From NCBI RefSeq assembly GCF_000812185.1, contig NZ_CP007026.1, positions 715,107-779,106 on the forward strand: a stretch of DNA of 64,000 bases. The letters run 5' to 3'. Shown here in pieces: positions 44,915 through 52,425 of the stretch. This DNA comes from Candidatus Nitrosopelagicus brevis (GTDB taxonomy: Archaea > Thermoproteota > Nitrososphaeria > Nitrososphaerales > Nitrosopumilaceae). The translations under genes and the position numbers were made by a program. Within the stretch, counting starts at the first letter, position 1. Each line of letters begins with the position of its first letter. The notes under the pieces were generated by a model that ran no database searches, had not been told where the DNA came from, and saw only the letters and a list, made by a program, of their open reading frames with translations.

Positions 44915-45232
44915 CTAGATGTGTTTTGCAATCATTAATTTTTCAATACCGTTAATCTCATGAATTATGCCAAAATCATATAGAGGAAATTGTTTTTTAT
45001 AGAATTTTGCAAAGGATAATGCAACTTCCTTGCTTTGGAAACTTGTTCTAACTCCACTAAGGCTAGTTTTGTTCCCATATACGTCAAAGACTACCAATGT
45101 GTACATTATAGATTTTGAATCAATTCGTTTTTTGAATAGAGTTGGAAAAAATGCTAGGAAAAACCCTGCTGTAACAATTGTTCCAAGTATTGCTATGATG
45201 TAAAAACCAGGAGTTTTTAGATCGTTTACCAT
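44915..45232 (-). CDS. Small membrane protein, function unknown
   Basis: The 105-residue protein has one membrane segment (about residues 9-31) and a soluble alpha/beta part. Its start is 1 nt after the stop of the CbtA-like gene, so the two are translationally coupled. It lacks the C-terminal His cluster of CbtB, the usual partner of CbtA, so it is not a clear CbtB. Confidence 0.55.
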   Translation of the reverse strand: MVNDLKTPGFYIIAILGTIVTAGFFLAFFPTLFKKRIDSKSIMYTLVVFDVYGNKTSLSGVRTSFQSKEVALSFAKFYKKQFPLYDFGIIHEINGIEKLMIAKHI

Positions 45233-45233
45233 A

Positions 45234-45971
45234 CTAACTCTTCAGCTTAAGTCGTTCTTGAAGTTTTTCAATGAATCCACCAAGAATCAAGCCCAATGTT
45301 AGCCAGTAAACGGTTACTGCTACAAATGATGCACCTCTAAATCCGTCAACGAGTTCCATAGGTGCAGTTATCTCGTCAGGATTTTCAGGCATTATGAAAA
45401 ATACAGCGCTGATGAATGCGGCATATCCTACAAATGCAAGAATTTTCTTGTTTTGTAATCTTTTGTAAACTTGATAAAATCCAACAGCACCCAATCCTGA
45501 AATTGCTATAAACGATAGGAAAAGAATTGAACGTAATACGACAGTTTCAGTTTCTCCGACAGTAGGAGGATTTGCAGGATACTTTAAGAAAGGAATTACA
45601 AAGATTGTAAACCACATCAAGCCAGATAAAACAAGTGTTTTTTTGACATTGTTTCCTTGAGGCAATACTTTTCTTGCAAAGAGAAATACAATTCCAACCA
45701 ACGCTGCAATAGATGTTCCAAGAATTGCGCCTGCTAACACTTGACCACCTTTTTGCCAAACACGATATGAATTGTATTCTACCCAGAATTCAGAAGTATC
45801 TTCTTCTTCACCTGTTGCAAAGAGAGTTTGATTTTCAATTCCAATTGCTTGATCAAGATATGGTTCGACTATTGCAAGATTAATTCCACCATGGATCAAA
45901 CCTGCAAAACATCCTGAAACTAGGACAATGATTATGAAGAGACCTGTTTTCATTATTAAGATACGGCTCAT
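45234..45971 (-). CDS. CbtA-like membrane protein (putative cobalt transporter subunit)
   Basis: The 245-residue protein has about six membrane segments and a CbtA-type pattern: FAGLIHGGINLAI near the first segment, a loop with FWVEYNSYRVWQKGGQ, PFLKYPANPPTVG and the closing GLILGGFIEKL. CbtA proteins were proposed as cobalt carriers from vitamin B12 regulation in bacteria. Ammonia-oxidising archaea make cobalamin, so this role is plausible. I set the start at ATG 45971 because the open frame further upstream runs through a tRNA gene; ATG 45953 is also possible. An A/T-rich box about 46004-46012 precedes it. Confidence 0.68.
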   Translation of the reverse strand: MSRILIMKTGLFIIIVLVSGCFAGLIHGGINLAIVEPYLDQAIGIENQTLFATGEEEDTSEFWVEYNSYRVWQKGGQVLAGAILGTSIAALVGIVFLFARKVLPQGNNVKKTLVLSGLMWFTIFVIPFLKYPANPPTVGETETVVLRSILFLSFIAISGLGAVGFYQVYKRLQNKKILAFVGYAAFISAVFFIMPENPDEITAPMELVDGFRGASFVAVTVYWLTLGLILGGFIEKLQERLKLKS

Positions 45972-46022
45972 TTCATAATAAAATCCTATCGACATTAATT
46001 CTAATTTTTTAAAATTATTCAA

Positions 46023-46097
46023 TGGATCCGGCGAGACTTGAACTCGCGACCTCTGCAGTGTGAGTGCAGCATCCAAACCAGGCTAGACGACGGATCC
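46023..46097 (-). tRNA. tRNA-Val (anticodon CAC)
   Basis: The 75-nt gene folds as a cloverleaf: acceptor GGATCCG pairs with CGGATCC, the anticodon stem CTGCA/TGCAG encloses the loop CTCACAC with anticodon CAC, and the T-arm contains GTTCAAG. The discriminator is A and CCA is not encoded. No intron is seen. Confidence 0.92.
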
Positions 46098-46165
46098 AAG
46101 ATTATTTCTGATCGTGTATTATTTAGACGTTGAATGAATTTCAAAAGGTATAGAAACAGTTCAGT

Positions 46166-47947
46166 TTGAAAGATGCTGTGCAGAAATACAAAAACGGCAT
46201 ATGGGACCTTGATGATTTAGTTAAGAATCCAACTAGGCAAACGTTTGATAAAAAAATAAAGGAAATACAAAAACAGTCTGAAAAATTTGCAAAAAATAAA
46301 TCTCAACTTAAACCAAACATGTCCTCTAAGAAATTTTTACAGTTACTACATGAAATTGAAGATATTACAGAAAAATCAAGCAAGATTGGCGGATATGCAG
46401 GGCTAAAATTCTCCGAAGATACACAATCAGATGAGGCTACCGCACTACTGAATAGAATTTCGCAGTTTGGCTCTACTATACAAAATAAAATGCTATTTTT
46501 TGATTTATGGTGGAAAAAGCAGGTAGACGAAAAAAATGCAAGAAGATTGATCAAAGATGCAGGAGAATTATCAGATTATTTACGATACAAGAGATTAGTT
46601 GCAAAATATGCACTAACAGAGCCTGAAGAGAAAATCATCAATACACTAGATGTGACAGGAATTTCTGCACTTGTAAAAATTTATGATAAAATAACAAATG
46701 CTTTCACATATACCGTTAATGTAAATGGCAAAAAAAAGACAATGGGACGGGAACAACTTACAACACTAGTAAGAAACAAGAATCCAAAAGTTAGAGAAGC
46801 AGCCTACAAATCGCTATTAACAAAATATCAAGATAACAAAGGAGTAATCGGTCAGATTTATCAAAATATTGTACTAAACTGGAAAAACGAAGGAATTGAT
46901 ATGAGAGGCTTTAAGGACCCAATCTCAATTCAGAACATTTCAAACGATGTAGATGATAAGACTATAGATGTAATGTTAGAGGTATGTAAAAAAAATGCAC
47001 CAGTATTTCAGAAATACTTCCAGCAAAAAGCAAAACGTGTAGGAGTAAAGAAACTTAGAAGATATGATTTGTATGCACCATCAAAGAAGAGTGCTGCAGA
47101 AAGAAACTATACATTTGATCAGGGAACAAAGCTAGTTCTTGATTCTCTTAATCGATTCAGTCCAAAAATTGCAGAATATGCATCACGTGTTTTCAATGAA
47201 AATCATATAGACTATTCATTAAGACATGGAAAAAGAGATGGCGCATTTTGTAGTACTCCACTTCCATACATTACACCATTTGTTTTAATCAATTATACTG
47301 GAAAATCAAGAGATGTCTTTACACTTGCACATGAAATTGGACATGCTGTTCACAGTGTTGCTGCATCAGAGAAATCAATTTTAGTTTCAGATGCACCATT
47401 ACCTCTTGCAGAAACTGCATCTACATATTCAGAATTATTACTTTATGATAACATTTCAAGTCAGATTTCAGATGGGGAAAAAGCATCTATGCTTTCAGAT
47501 AAGATTGATGACTTTTATGCAACAATTGGAAGACAGTCATTTTTCACATTATTTGAAATAGAGGCTCATAAGCAAATTGCAAACTCTATCACAGTAGATG
47601 ATATATCAAACATTTACAGAAAGAATTTGAAAGAGCAGTTTGGAAATTCGATAGATATTTCAGAAGACTTTGGAATAGAATGGAGTTGTATTCCGCATTT
47701 TTATCATTCTCCATTTTACTGTTATTCATACTCTTTTGGAAATTTGCTTGCAGTGTCATTATTCCAAATATACAAAAATGAAGGCGATGATTTTGTCTCT
47801 ACATATACAGATATTTTATCTGCAGGTGGTTCACAAAAACCAGAAAAGTTACTAAAAGAACATGGACTAGATATTTCCAAATCAAAGTTCTGGCAGAGCG
47901 GATTTGATTATATCAAAAAGCAAGTAGACGATCTATCCAAATTATAA
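46166..47947 (+). CDS. M3-family oligoendopeptidase (PepF-like)
   Basis: The 593-residue metallopeptidase shows the zinc motif LAHEIGHAVHS (HExxH) followed by ETASTYSELLL with the third ligand Glu, and the C-terminal Tyr/His-rich substrate region FYHSPFYCYSYSFGNLL. It degrades short peptides in the cytosol. The start is TTG 46166; no ATG is near and homology begins at once. It follows the tRNA-Val promoter side divergently. A GC-rich hairpin lies 13 nt after its stop. Confidence 0.9.
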   Translation: MKDAVQKYKNGIWDLDDLVKNPTRQTFDKKIKEIQKQSEKFAKNKSQLKPNMSSKKFLQLLHEIEDITEKSSKIGGYAGLKFSEDTQSDEATALLNRISQFGSTIQNKMLFFDLWWKKQVDEKNARRLIKDAGELSDYLRYKRLVAKYALTEPEEKIINTLDVTGISALVKIYDKITNAFTYTVNVNGKKKTMGREQLTTLVRNKNPKVREAAYKSLLTKYQDNKGVIGQIYQNIVLNWKNEGIDMRGFKDPISIQNISNDVDDKTIDVMLEVCKKNAPVFQKYFQQKAKRVGVKKLRRYDLYAPSKKSAAERNYTFDQGTKLVLDSLNRFSPKIAEYASRVFNENHIDYSLRHGKRDGAFCSTPLPYITPFVLINYTGKSRDVFTLAHEIGHAVHSVAASEKSILVSDAPLPLAETASTYSELLLYDNISSQISDGEKASMLSDKIDDFYATIGRQSFFTLFEIEAHKQIANSITVDDISNIYRKNLKEQFGNSIDISEDFGIEWSCIPHFYHSPFYCYSYSFGNLLAVSLFQIYKNEGDDFVSTYTDILSAGGSQKPEKLLKEHGLDISKSKFWQSGFDYIKKQVDDLSKL

Positions 47948-47960
47948 TTAATTAAAATGT

Positions 47961-48002
47961 GGGGCTGGCAGCCCGAGCCATCGGACTGCCAGCGTGTTCC
48001 CC
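47961..48002 (+). ncRNA. GC-rich nested hairpin, candidate structured RNA or 3'-end element (strand uncertain)
   Basis: A 42-nt island of high GC stands out in AT-rich sequence. It folds with GGGG (47961-47964) against CCCC (47999-48002), CTGGCAG (47965-47971) against CTGCCAG (47986-47992), and CCGA (47973-47976) against TCGG (47981-47984) closing a GCCA tetraloop. The only mispairing is one C/A opposition and a 6-nt bulge on the 3' side. It lies between the pepF stop and the leaderless start of the next gene. There is no T-tract after it, so a classical terminator is unlikely, and no tRNA or known archaeal RNA class is recognised. Confidence 0.4.
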
Positions 48003-48075
48003 AACGGTTTGAATTCGATGTCAATTATGCAAAATTATACTAGTGATTTAAACGTTATAGAACAAAGCCGTAAAC

Positions 48076-48083
48076 TAAATAAA
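48076..48083 (+). promoter_or_regulatory. TATA-like box of the surface protein gene
   Basis: TAAATAAA is centred about 26 nt upstream of ATG 48105. It supports that start, while the in-frame upstream ATG codons lie inside or before the promoter. Confidence 0.45.
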
Positions 48084-48104
48084 ATAATACAGGATTCATG
48101 GTAC

Positions 48105-49334
48105 ATGAGAAAAGAAATACTATCACTTGGCGTCATATTTGGAATTATACTTATCATGCCATTTGCAAGCGGACAACTCTTTGAAAAAGCCACATTTCAA
48201 GAAAGTGCACTTGTGATTTATGATCAACAGTATTCAAATTCAGTAGTAACTTCAATCGGACTGGAAACCATCAGTAACCAAGAAATAAAATTTACAGATG
48301 AACTAATCAAAAAAATTAATGATAATGAAAAGATTAGAGCGATAGTTTTTACAAATGCAGGAGAGTGTGTGATAGGAGTTACAAGCGAAGAACAATGCAT
48401 AATGATTAATTTTGATTATCAACAACTGAAAGGTGACGGCGGAATTAGAATGGTTCAAGATTCTGCAAGAGCGATGGGAAATGAACTAATTGATCAATTA
48501 AATGAAGAACTAGGAGTAGATAGTGAATTTCATTCCACATTCATACATACAGTAGATGATGCAAATCTATTACTAGAAACATCAGGTGTAATTTCTGGAA
48601 GAGGCGCAGTTTCAGCCACATTTACAATGCCAAAACAATCCACTGATTTCTTGTTTGCAGATTTGGCAGGGAAATTAGTTAGTAAAGATATTAGAGATGG
48701 ACAAGGTTTCTATGATATTTCAAAAAAATTATCAAAAAATGATGGATCCATAATTTCCATTAGTATTATCAAAACAGGAGATGAAAATTTATTCATGTTC
48801 AAGGTCACAAATGAGATAAAAGATGTAGCAAATGAAATTTCAAGAATTAATGTGCTAGAAAACTTTGGAGTAAATGAAATTTCACGCTCAGATGTGTTTG
48901 ACGGAAAAAATGTTCCGCTAAATTCAGTCATTCATTTAGTGGTAATTCCAAGTGAGCCTGCAAAAATAGATGCAATAGCAACACATGCAATAACTGATTT
49001 AACCACATTAGAGAATATTTCAAAAAGAGGTTGGTTCTTTAGTTCTCCTGCAGGAAATTCAATTGATGCAAAATTCCTATTTGGTCAAAGTAAAGTTATT
49101 CCTCAAGATGAATTAAGAGTAGAGATAGGACCATGGGATGGAAACAGCGAACTGTCATTTTATTCAGTAGAAGACATTCCACAAAATGAGAAAGAAGAAT
49201 ACCAATCAATAGAAGACTTTGGAAAGAAAGAATCTAGTGATGATGAATCACAATATGCGGTGCTTGCAATTATAATTGTAATAGGCATTGGCGCTGCAAT
49301 ATTTTACCTAAAAGGATACAAACCAAAACGTTAG
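48105..49334 (+). CDS. Secreted, C-terminally anchored surface protein of unknown function
   Basis: The 409-residue protein begins with a signal peptide (ILSLGVIFGIILIMPFASG), has a large outside domain with a long helical-beta pattern, and ends with a membrane segment (AVLAIIIVIGIGAAIFYLKG) and a basic tail. A Cys pair (GECVIG, EQCIM) may form a disulphide. No known domain is seen. The start at 48105 is chosen from the signal peptide and the TATA-like box. It overlaps the convergent pdaD stop by 4 nt. Confidence 0.68.
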   Translation: MRKEILSLGVIFGIILIMPFASGQLFEKATFQESALVIYDQQYSNSVVTSIGLETISNQEIKFTDELIKKINDNEKIRAIVFTNAGECVIGVTSEEQCIMINFDYQQLKGDGGIRMVQDSARAMGNELIDQLNEELGVDSEFHSTFIHTVDDANLLLETSGVISGRGAVSATFTMPKQSTDFLFADLAGKLVSKDIRDGQGFYDISKKLSKNDGSIISISIIKTGDENLFMFKVTNEIKDVANEISRINVLENFGVNEISRSDVFDGKNVPLNSVIHLVVIPSEPAKIDAIATHAITDLTTLENISKRGWFFSSPAGNSIDAKFLFGQSKVIPQDELRVEIGPWDGNSELSFYSVEDIPQNEKEEYQSIEDFGKKESSDDESQYAVLAIIIVIGIGAAIFYLKGYKPKR

Positions 49335-49882
49335 AGAATTAAACACGCTGCAGAGAAAACCGTAGTCCATTTTCCAGACTTGTCACCTTTAGCAGTCATT
49401 GTAATGTTTTGAGATTTGTAAATTTTTCCAGAAATTGACCACTGTTGTCTTTTTTCATCCCAGCTCTTGTCAATATCAAAAGGTATACCAAGTGATGATG
49501 CAAGCATTTGTGCTGCAATATCTTCAGCGTAATCACCTGCTTGTTTTTCATTTTGTCCAAATGCATCATATTCAGACAAGTAACCATATCTAGTACGATC
49601 CTTTGGTAACGCCAAGCCAACAGATGCAGAGATCATTCTGTGAGGCTCGTTTGTCTGGTTTCGAGAATAAATTGTAAATAGAATTTGTCCAGGTTTAATT
49701 TTTTTCAGACCTTCCTTTTTAGGAATTAGTTTGGCTTTTGGTGGAAAGATGCTGGAGATTAAAACAATATTTGTTCCAGCAATTCCTGCATCTCTTAATG
49801 CATATTCAAAACTTGTAAGCTTATCTTCATGGACACCAATTCCTCTAGTGAGAAATAATTCCTTAGCTACTAGATTAAGCAT
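49331..49882 (-). CDS. pdaD: Pyruvoyl-dependent arginine decarboxylase
   Basis: The 183-residue proenzyme has the archaeal PvlArgDC pattern: SFEYALRDAGIAGTNIVLIS, the self-cleavage site Ser43-Ser44 in LISSIFPP, and the conserved RYGYLSEYDAFGQ. Cleavage makes the pyruvoyl cofactor from Ser44. The product agmatine feeds polyamine synthesis, which archaea use for ribosome and DNA stability. It overlaps the surface protein stop by 4 nt and is followed by nothing on its strand for some distance. Confidence 0.9.
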   Translation of the reverse strand: MLNLVAKELFLTRGIGVHEDKLTSFEYALRDAGIAGTNIVLISSIFPPKAKLIPKKEGLKKIKPGQILFTIYSRNQTNEPHRMISASVGLALPKDRTRYGYLSEYDAFGQNEKQAGDYAEDIAAQMLASSLGIPFDIDKSWDEKRQQWSISGKIYKSQNITMTAKGDKSGKWTTVFSAACLIL

Positions 49883-49907
49883 TCTTCGAATAATTTTATT
49901 GTGTGAT

Positions 49908-50375
49908 TTATACTTTGATTTTCTTTAATGAATCAAGAATTTCCTGTCCATGAGATGCGACATTGATATCTCTCATTACATCTTGAATTATACCATTTTT
50001 ATCAATCACAAAGGTACTTCGTTTTGCAAGACCGGTAATGTTGGTTCCAGCATATTTCTTGCAAGCAGTTTTCTTTTGATCACTTAGATGTACATATGGA
50101 ATTTCATATTCTTTAACAAAATCAGCCTGAGAATCAACAGAATCTACAGATATGGCAAATACAACTGTGTCAGTTGCAGTAATTTCAGGATAAACCGAGA
50201 TTACGCTTTTTGCCATCTCAAAGACTTTTTTTGAAGGACATGCAAAGAGATGGTTTTTTGGGTAAAAACACAATACAACATTTTTTGAGTTTTTGTATGA
50301 GCTGAGTGTGATAGGCTTTCCATCATGTGCTAATAATTCAAAATCTTCTGCTGTATCGCCTTGTTGAAGAGTCAT
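49908..50375 (-). CDS. Peroxiredoxin, Bcp/PrxQ type
   Basis: The 155-residue protein has a thioredoxin fold with GKPITLSSYKNSKNVVLCFYP and the peroxidatic cysteine in NHLFACPSKKVF. A possible resolving cysteine follows in KTACKKYAG. It reduces peroxides using thiols. The usual PGCT sequence around the active cysteine reads FACP here, but the Pro-x-x-Thr/Ser-x-x-Cys geometry is altered, so its substrate preference may differ. An end motif TFVIDKNGII is typical. Confidence 0.85.
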   Translation of the reverse strand: MTLQQGDTAEDFELLAHDGKPITLSSYKNSKNVVLCFYPKNHLFACPSKKVFEMAKSVISVYPEITATDTVVFAISVDSVDSQADFVKEYEIPYVHLSDQKKTACKKYAGTNITGLAKRSTFVIDKNGIIQDVMRDINVASHGQEILDSLKKIKV

Positions 50376-50422
50376 GAATAGTATTAGAATGGGTTATTTA
50401 TGAAAGTGTGCAATTGTGTACA

Positions 50423-50971
50423 ATGGACATTTCATTTTTTGATTCAGATGCATTTCTAATTGGATACTATGTGTTTACGGTAGGGGCAAGTCTTCTTTTA
50501 ATCAAGGATACAAAAAAACGCGTTTTAGATCTGAAAGCAGGTATAGGTTCTATCAAGTATGCACCAATAGCTTTTGGTATTTTAGCAGTATACGTTTTGT
50601 TTGTATTTGAATACGTTGATCAGATACCCATACTAAACTGGAGTTGGCTTGGCTACAACATTGCATTTGGGCCATTTGCAGAGCAAGGAATGCTTGGAAT
50701 CATTCCATTTGTGCCATTGTTGATTTACATGTTTTTACACATCAACTATTTTGAAGAATTCTATTTCAGAAAGTCAAAAAAAATGGTTTTGGTATGGGCA
50801 TTAATCCATATCGGAATGGGAATAAAAATACACATGGCACTAGTCTTGATACCAATTGGTTTTGTATTCAAGTACATTTATGACAAAAAAGGAATAAAGC
50901 ATTCGTATGCAATGCATTTTGCAACAAATATTCTGGTTGTAGGAATGTTATTTCTTTCGTTTGTACTTTGA
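50423..50971 (+). CDS. Polytopic membrane protein, function unknown
   Basis: The 182-residue protein has five or six hydrophobic segments. Conserved-looking His and Glu residues in HINYFEEFYFR and WALIHIGMGIKIHMALVLI resemble the metal-binding residues of the CPBP intramembrane protease family, but the motif is not complete. I set the start at ATG 50423, 25 nt from a TATA-like box at about 50394-50402, instead of the upstream GTG 50408. It overlaps the convergent gene by 24 nt. Confidence 0.55.
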   Translation: MDISFFDSDAFLIGYYVFTVGASLLLIKDTKKRVLDLKAGIGSIKYAPIAFGILAVYVLFVFEYVDQIPILNWSWLGYNIAFGPFAEQGMLGIIPFVPLLIYMFLHINYFEEFYFRKSKKMVLVWALIHIGMGIKIHMALVLIPIGFVFKYIYDKKGIKHSYAMHFATNILVVGMLFLSFVL

Positions 50972-51196
50972 GTCTTTTCTTGGATCAATGTTCCTTACCT
51001 GTGTTAGATACAAGTATGTCATGAATGCGCCCAAGAATAGATTAACTACACCTAAAACTACAATCATGAAATTATTCATCGAACCCGGATCAAGGCTACC
51101 TCTCCACAAACCAAATCCAATACCCCAAATACCAACCACAGTAAATACAGCTATGAGAACCTTGAGCTTCTTTGGTTGGACATACTTGAGTTTCAA
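50948..51196 (-). CDS. Small two-segment membrane protein
   Basis: The 82-residue protein has two membrane segments (about residues 11-31 and 43-65) between basic ends, ending DPRKDSKYKRKK. It overlaps the convergent membrane protein gene by 24 nt, an unusually long overlap for this window. No family is recognised. Confidence 0.5.
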   Translation of the reverse strand: MKLKYVQPKKLKVLIAVFTVVGIWGIGFGLWRGSLDPGSMNNFMIVVLGVVNLFLGAFMTYLYLTQVRNIDPRKDSKYKRKK

Positions 51197-51287
51197 TAAA
51201 CAAACCAGAGTTTAGAAGTTATTAAATTATGAGTATAGTTTTGTTAAAGGCTCAAATGATTCCATATAATTAACTGAGAGAGTGTGG

Positions 51288-51662
51288 TTAGAACTCGATT
51301 TTCTGCCCATATTTTACATGCAGATCATCGTAGAGTTTTTTGCGTTCTGACTTTATCATTTTGTTTTCATCATACATTTTTGTAAAAAAACATCCAAGAA
51401 CACGCTCATTTTTTTCATCAAAAAATCTTACACTGAAACTAGTTCTTTCAGGTTTTTGCTCTATAACAAATTCTGCATTTTTTATCATTTCATTATTGAC
51501 ATGCATATGACAAGGGCCATCATTTTCTCCAATAGTTATCCATTTTTCCTTTTGTCTTATGGAAAGCGAATTACTTCTCATTTCTATTGTGGCACCGTTA
51601 CTTTTGACTACCATTAGTACATCATCAACTTTGATAATATCAGCAAGAATCTCCTTTAACAT
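51288..51662 (-). CDS. Conserved hypothetical protein, possibly of haem-handling HutX/ChuX-like fold
   Basis: The 124-residue protein has a beta-rich pattern: WITIGENDGPCHMHVNNEMI, AEFVIEQKP, and SFSVRFFDEKNERVLGCFF. It recalls the strand order of HutX/ChuX/HemS domains that bind haem. The resemblance is by eye only and no haem ligand can be assigned with confidence. It is a single gene on this strand. Confidence 0.5.
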   Translation of the reverse strand: MLKEILADIIKVDDVLMVVKSNGATIEMRSNSLSIRQKEKWITIGENDGPCHMHVNNEMIKNAEFVIEQKPERTSFSVRFFDEKNERVLGCFFTKMYDENKMIKSERKKLYDDLHVKYGQKIEF

Positions 51663-51743
51663 CAGTTTTTGATAGATTAGTCATTAGTTAAAATTTTATC
51701 ATTAGAGGAAATTGTTTTTTAATTAGTTCAAAGGATCAGGATT

Positions 51744-51827
51744 ATGAAATGTCATATTGAAACATGTGAAGATGAAGGAAACAACATCCATCCATGTGGA
51801 AACCATGATCCACCAAAATCATCATAA
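51744..51827 (+). CDS. 27-residue Cys/His-rich microprotein, putative
   Basis: The frame from ATG 51744 to TAA 51825-51827 encodes 27 residues with Cys3, His4, Cys8, His16, Cys18 and His21 (MKCHIETCEDEG, then IHPCGNHDPP). The even set of three Cys and three His suits one bound metal ion. GGATCAGG just upstream may serve as ribosome-binding site. It stands 47 nt before tRNA-Thr. The frame is short, so chance is not excluded; the residue pattern is what supports it. Confidence 0.45.
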   Translation: MKCHIETCEDEGNNIHPCGNHDPPKSS

Positions 51828-51874
51828 TTGGATATCTTAACATTTTAAAACAGGAATTTCATAAAAAATACAGT

Positions 51875-51949
51875 GCCAATGTAGCTCAGCCTGGTTAGAG
51901 CAATTGATTTGTAATCAATAGGTCGAGAGTTCAAATCTCTCTATTGGCT
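51875..51949 (+). tRNA. tRNA-Thr (anticodon TGT)
   Basis: The 75-nt gene folds as a cloverleaf: acceptor GCCAATG with TATTGGC (one G-T pair), anticodon stem ATTGA/TCAAT with loop TTTGTAA (anticodon TGT), and T-arm GAGAG/CTCTC with TTCAAAT. The discriminator is T, usual for archaeal tRNA-Thr. CCA is not encoded and no intron is seen. Confidence 0.94.
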
Positions 51950-51953
51950 TTTT
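51949..51953 (+). terminator. T-tract terminator of tRNA-Thr
   Basis: Five consecutive T follow the acceptor stem directly, the common archaeal intrinsic stop for tRNA transcription. The hypothetical gene at 51957 begins its stop codon 4 nt further on the other strand. Confidence 0.6.
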
Positions 51954-51956
51954 ACT

Positions 51957-52328
51957 TTAAAAATAATGAATTTTCATATGCGTTTGATGTACCGTCTCAT
52001 ATGGCGTAATATGGCCACAATGAGGGCAAGAAAATAATCCTTCTGCAGATTGTTTTGAATCACGTTCGATTGTTTTACCAGCAATAGATTCTATTGAAAT
52101 TATTTCACCTCGGGAAATTACAGCAAAGTTACGTTGTTCTCCAATTGATTCTAAAAATTCCTTGATTGATGTAACCACTTCATTTGTATCTATAGTGCCT
52201 TCTTCTTCTATAGGAGATAATACAAACTCATGATACTTGATATTTGGTATAGCTGCAACATTATCTGCGACATAAATTAACAATTCATTTTGAATTGATT
52301 CAACTTCATGACAGTCAACTGTTATCAT
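51957..52328 (-). CDS. Conserved protein with C-terminal C2H2-type zinc finger
   Basis: The 123-residue protein has an alpha/beta N-terminal domain (about 1-95) and a classical-looking finger at the end: Cys-Pro-His-Cys in LFSCPHCGHITPYE followed by two His in HQTHMKIH. The N-terminal part is acidic and not recognised. C2H2 fingers are used for DNA or protein contacts in thaumarchaea. It is divergent from rlmN. Confidence 0.62.
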   Translation of the reverse strand: MITVDCHEVESIQNELLIYVADNVAAIPNIKYHEFVLSPIEEEGTIDTNEVVTSIKEFLESIGEQRNFAVISRGEIISIESIAGKTIERDSKQSAEGLFSCPHCGHITPYETVHQTHMKIHYF

Positions 52329-52425
52329 ATATGAAATTCTGATTGGATGATTATAAAAAATTTCACAATTATTTTACGATATTAGAAGTTAGATTATAAT
52401 ATCAATTCAAGGGTAAAGATGTGAT

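Noticed and set aside
45972..46076. N-terminal extension of the CbtA-like frame up to 46076
   Set aside because: The extension runs through part of the tRNA-Val gene and an A/T-rich promoter-like stretch, and its residues do not resemble the family.
47961..48002. tRNA or intrinsic terminator
   Set aside because: No acceptor, anticodon and T-arm set can be formed, and no T-tract follows the hairpin.
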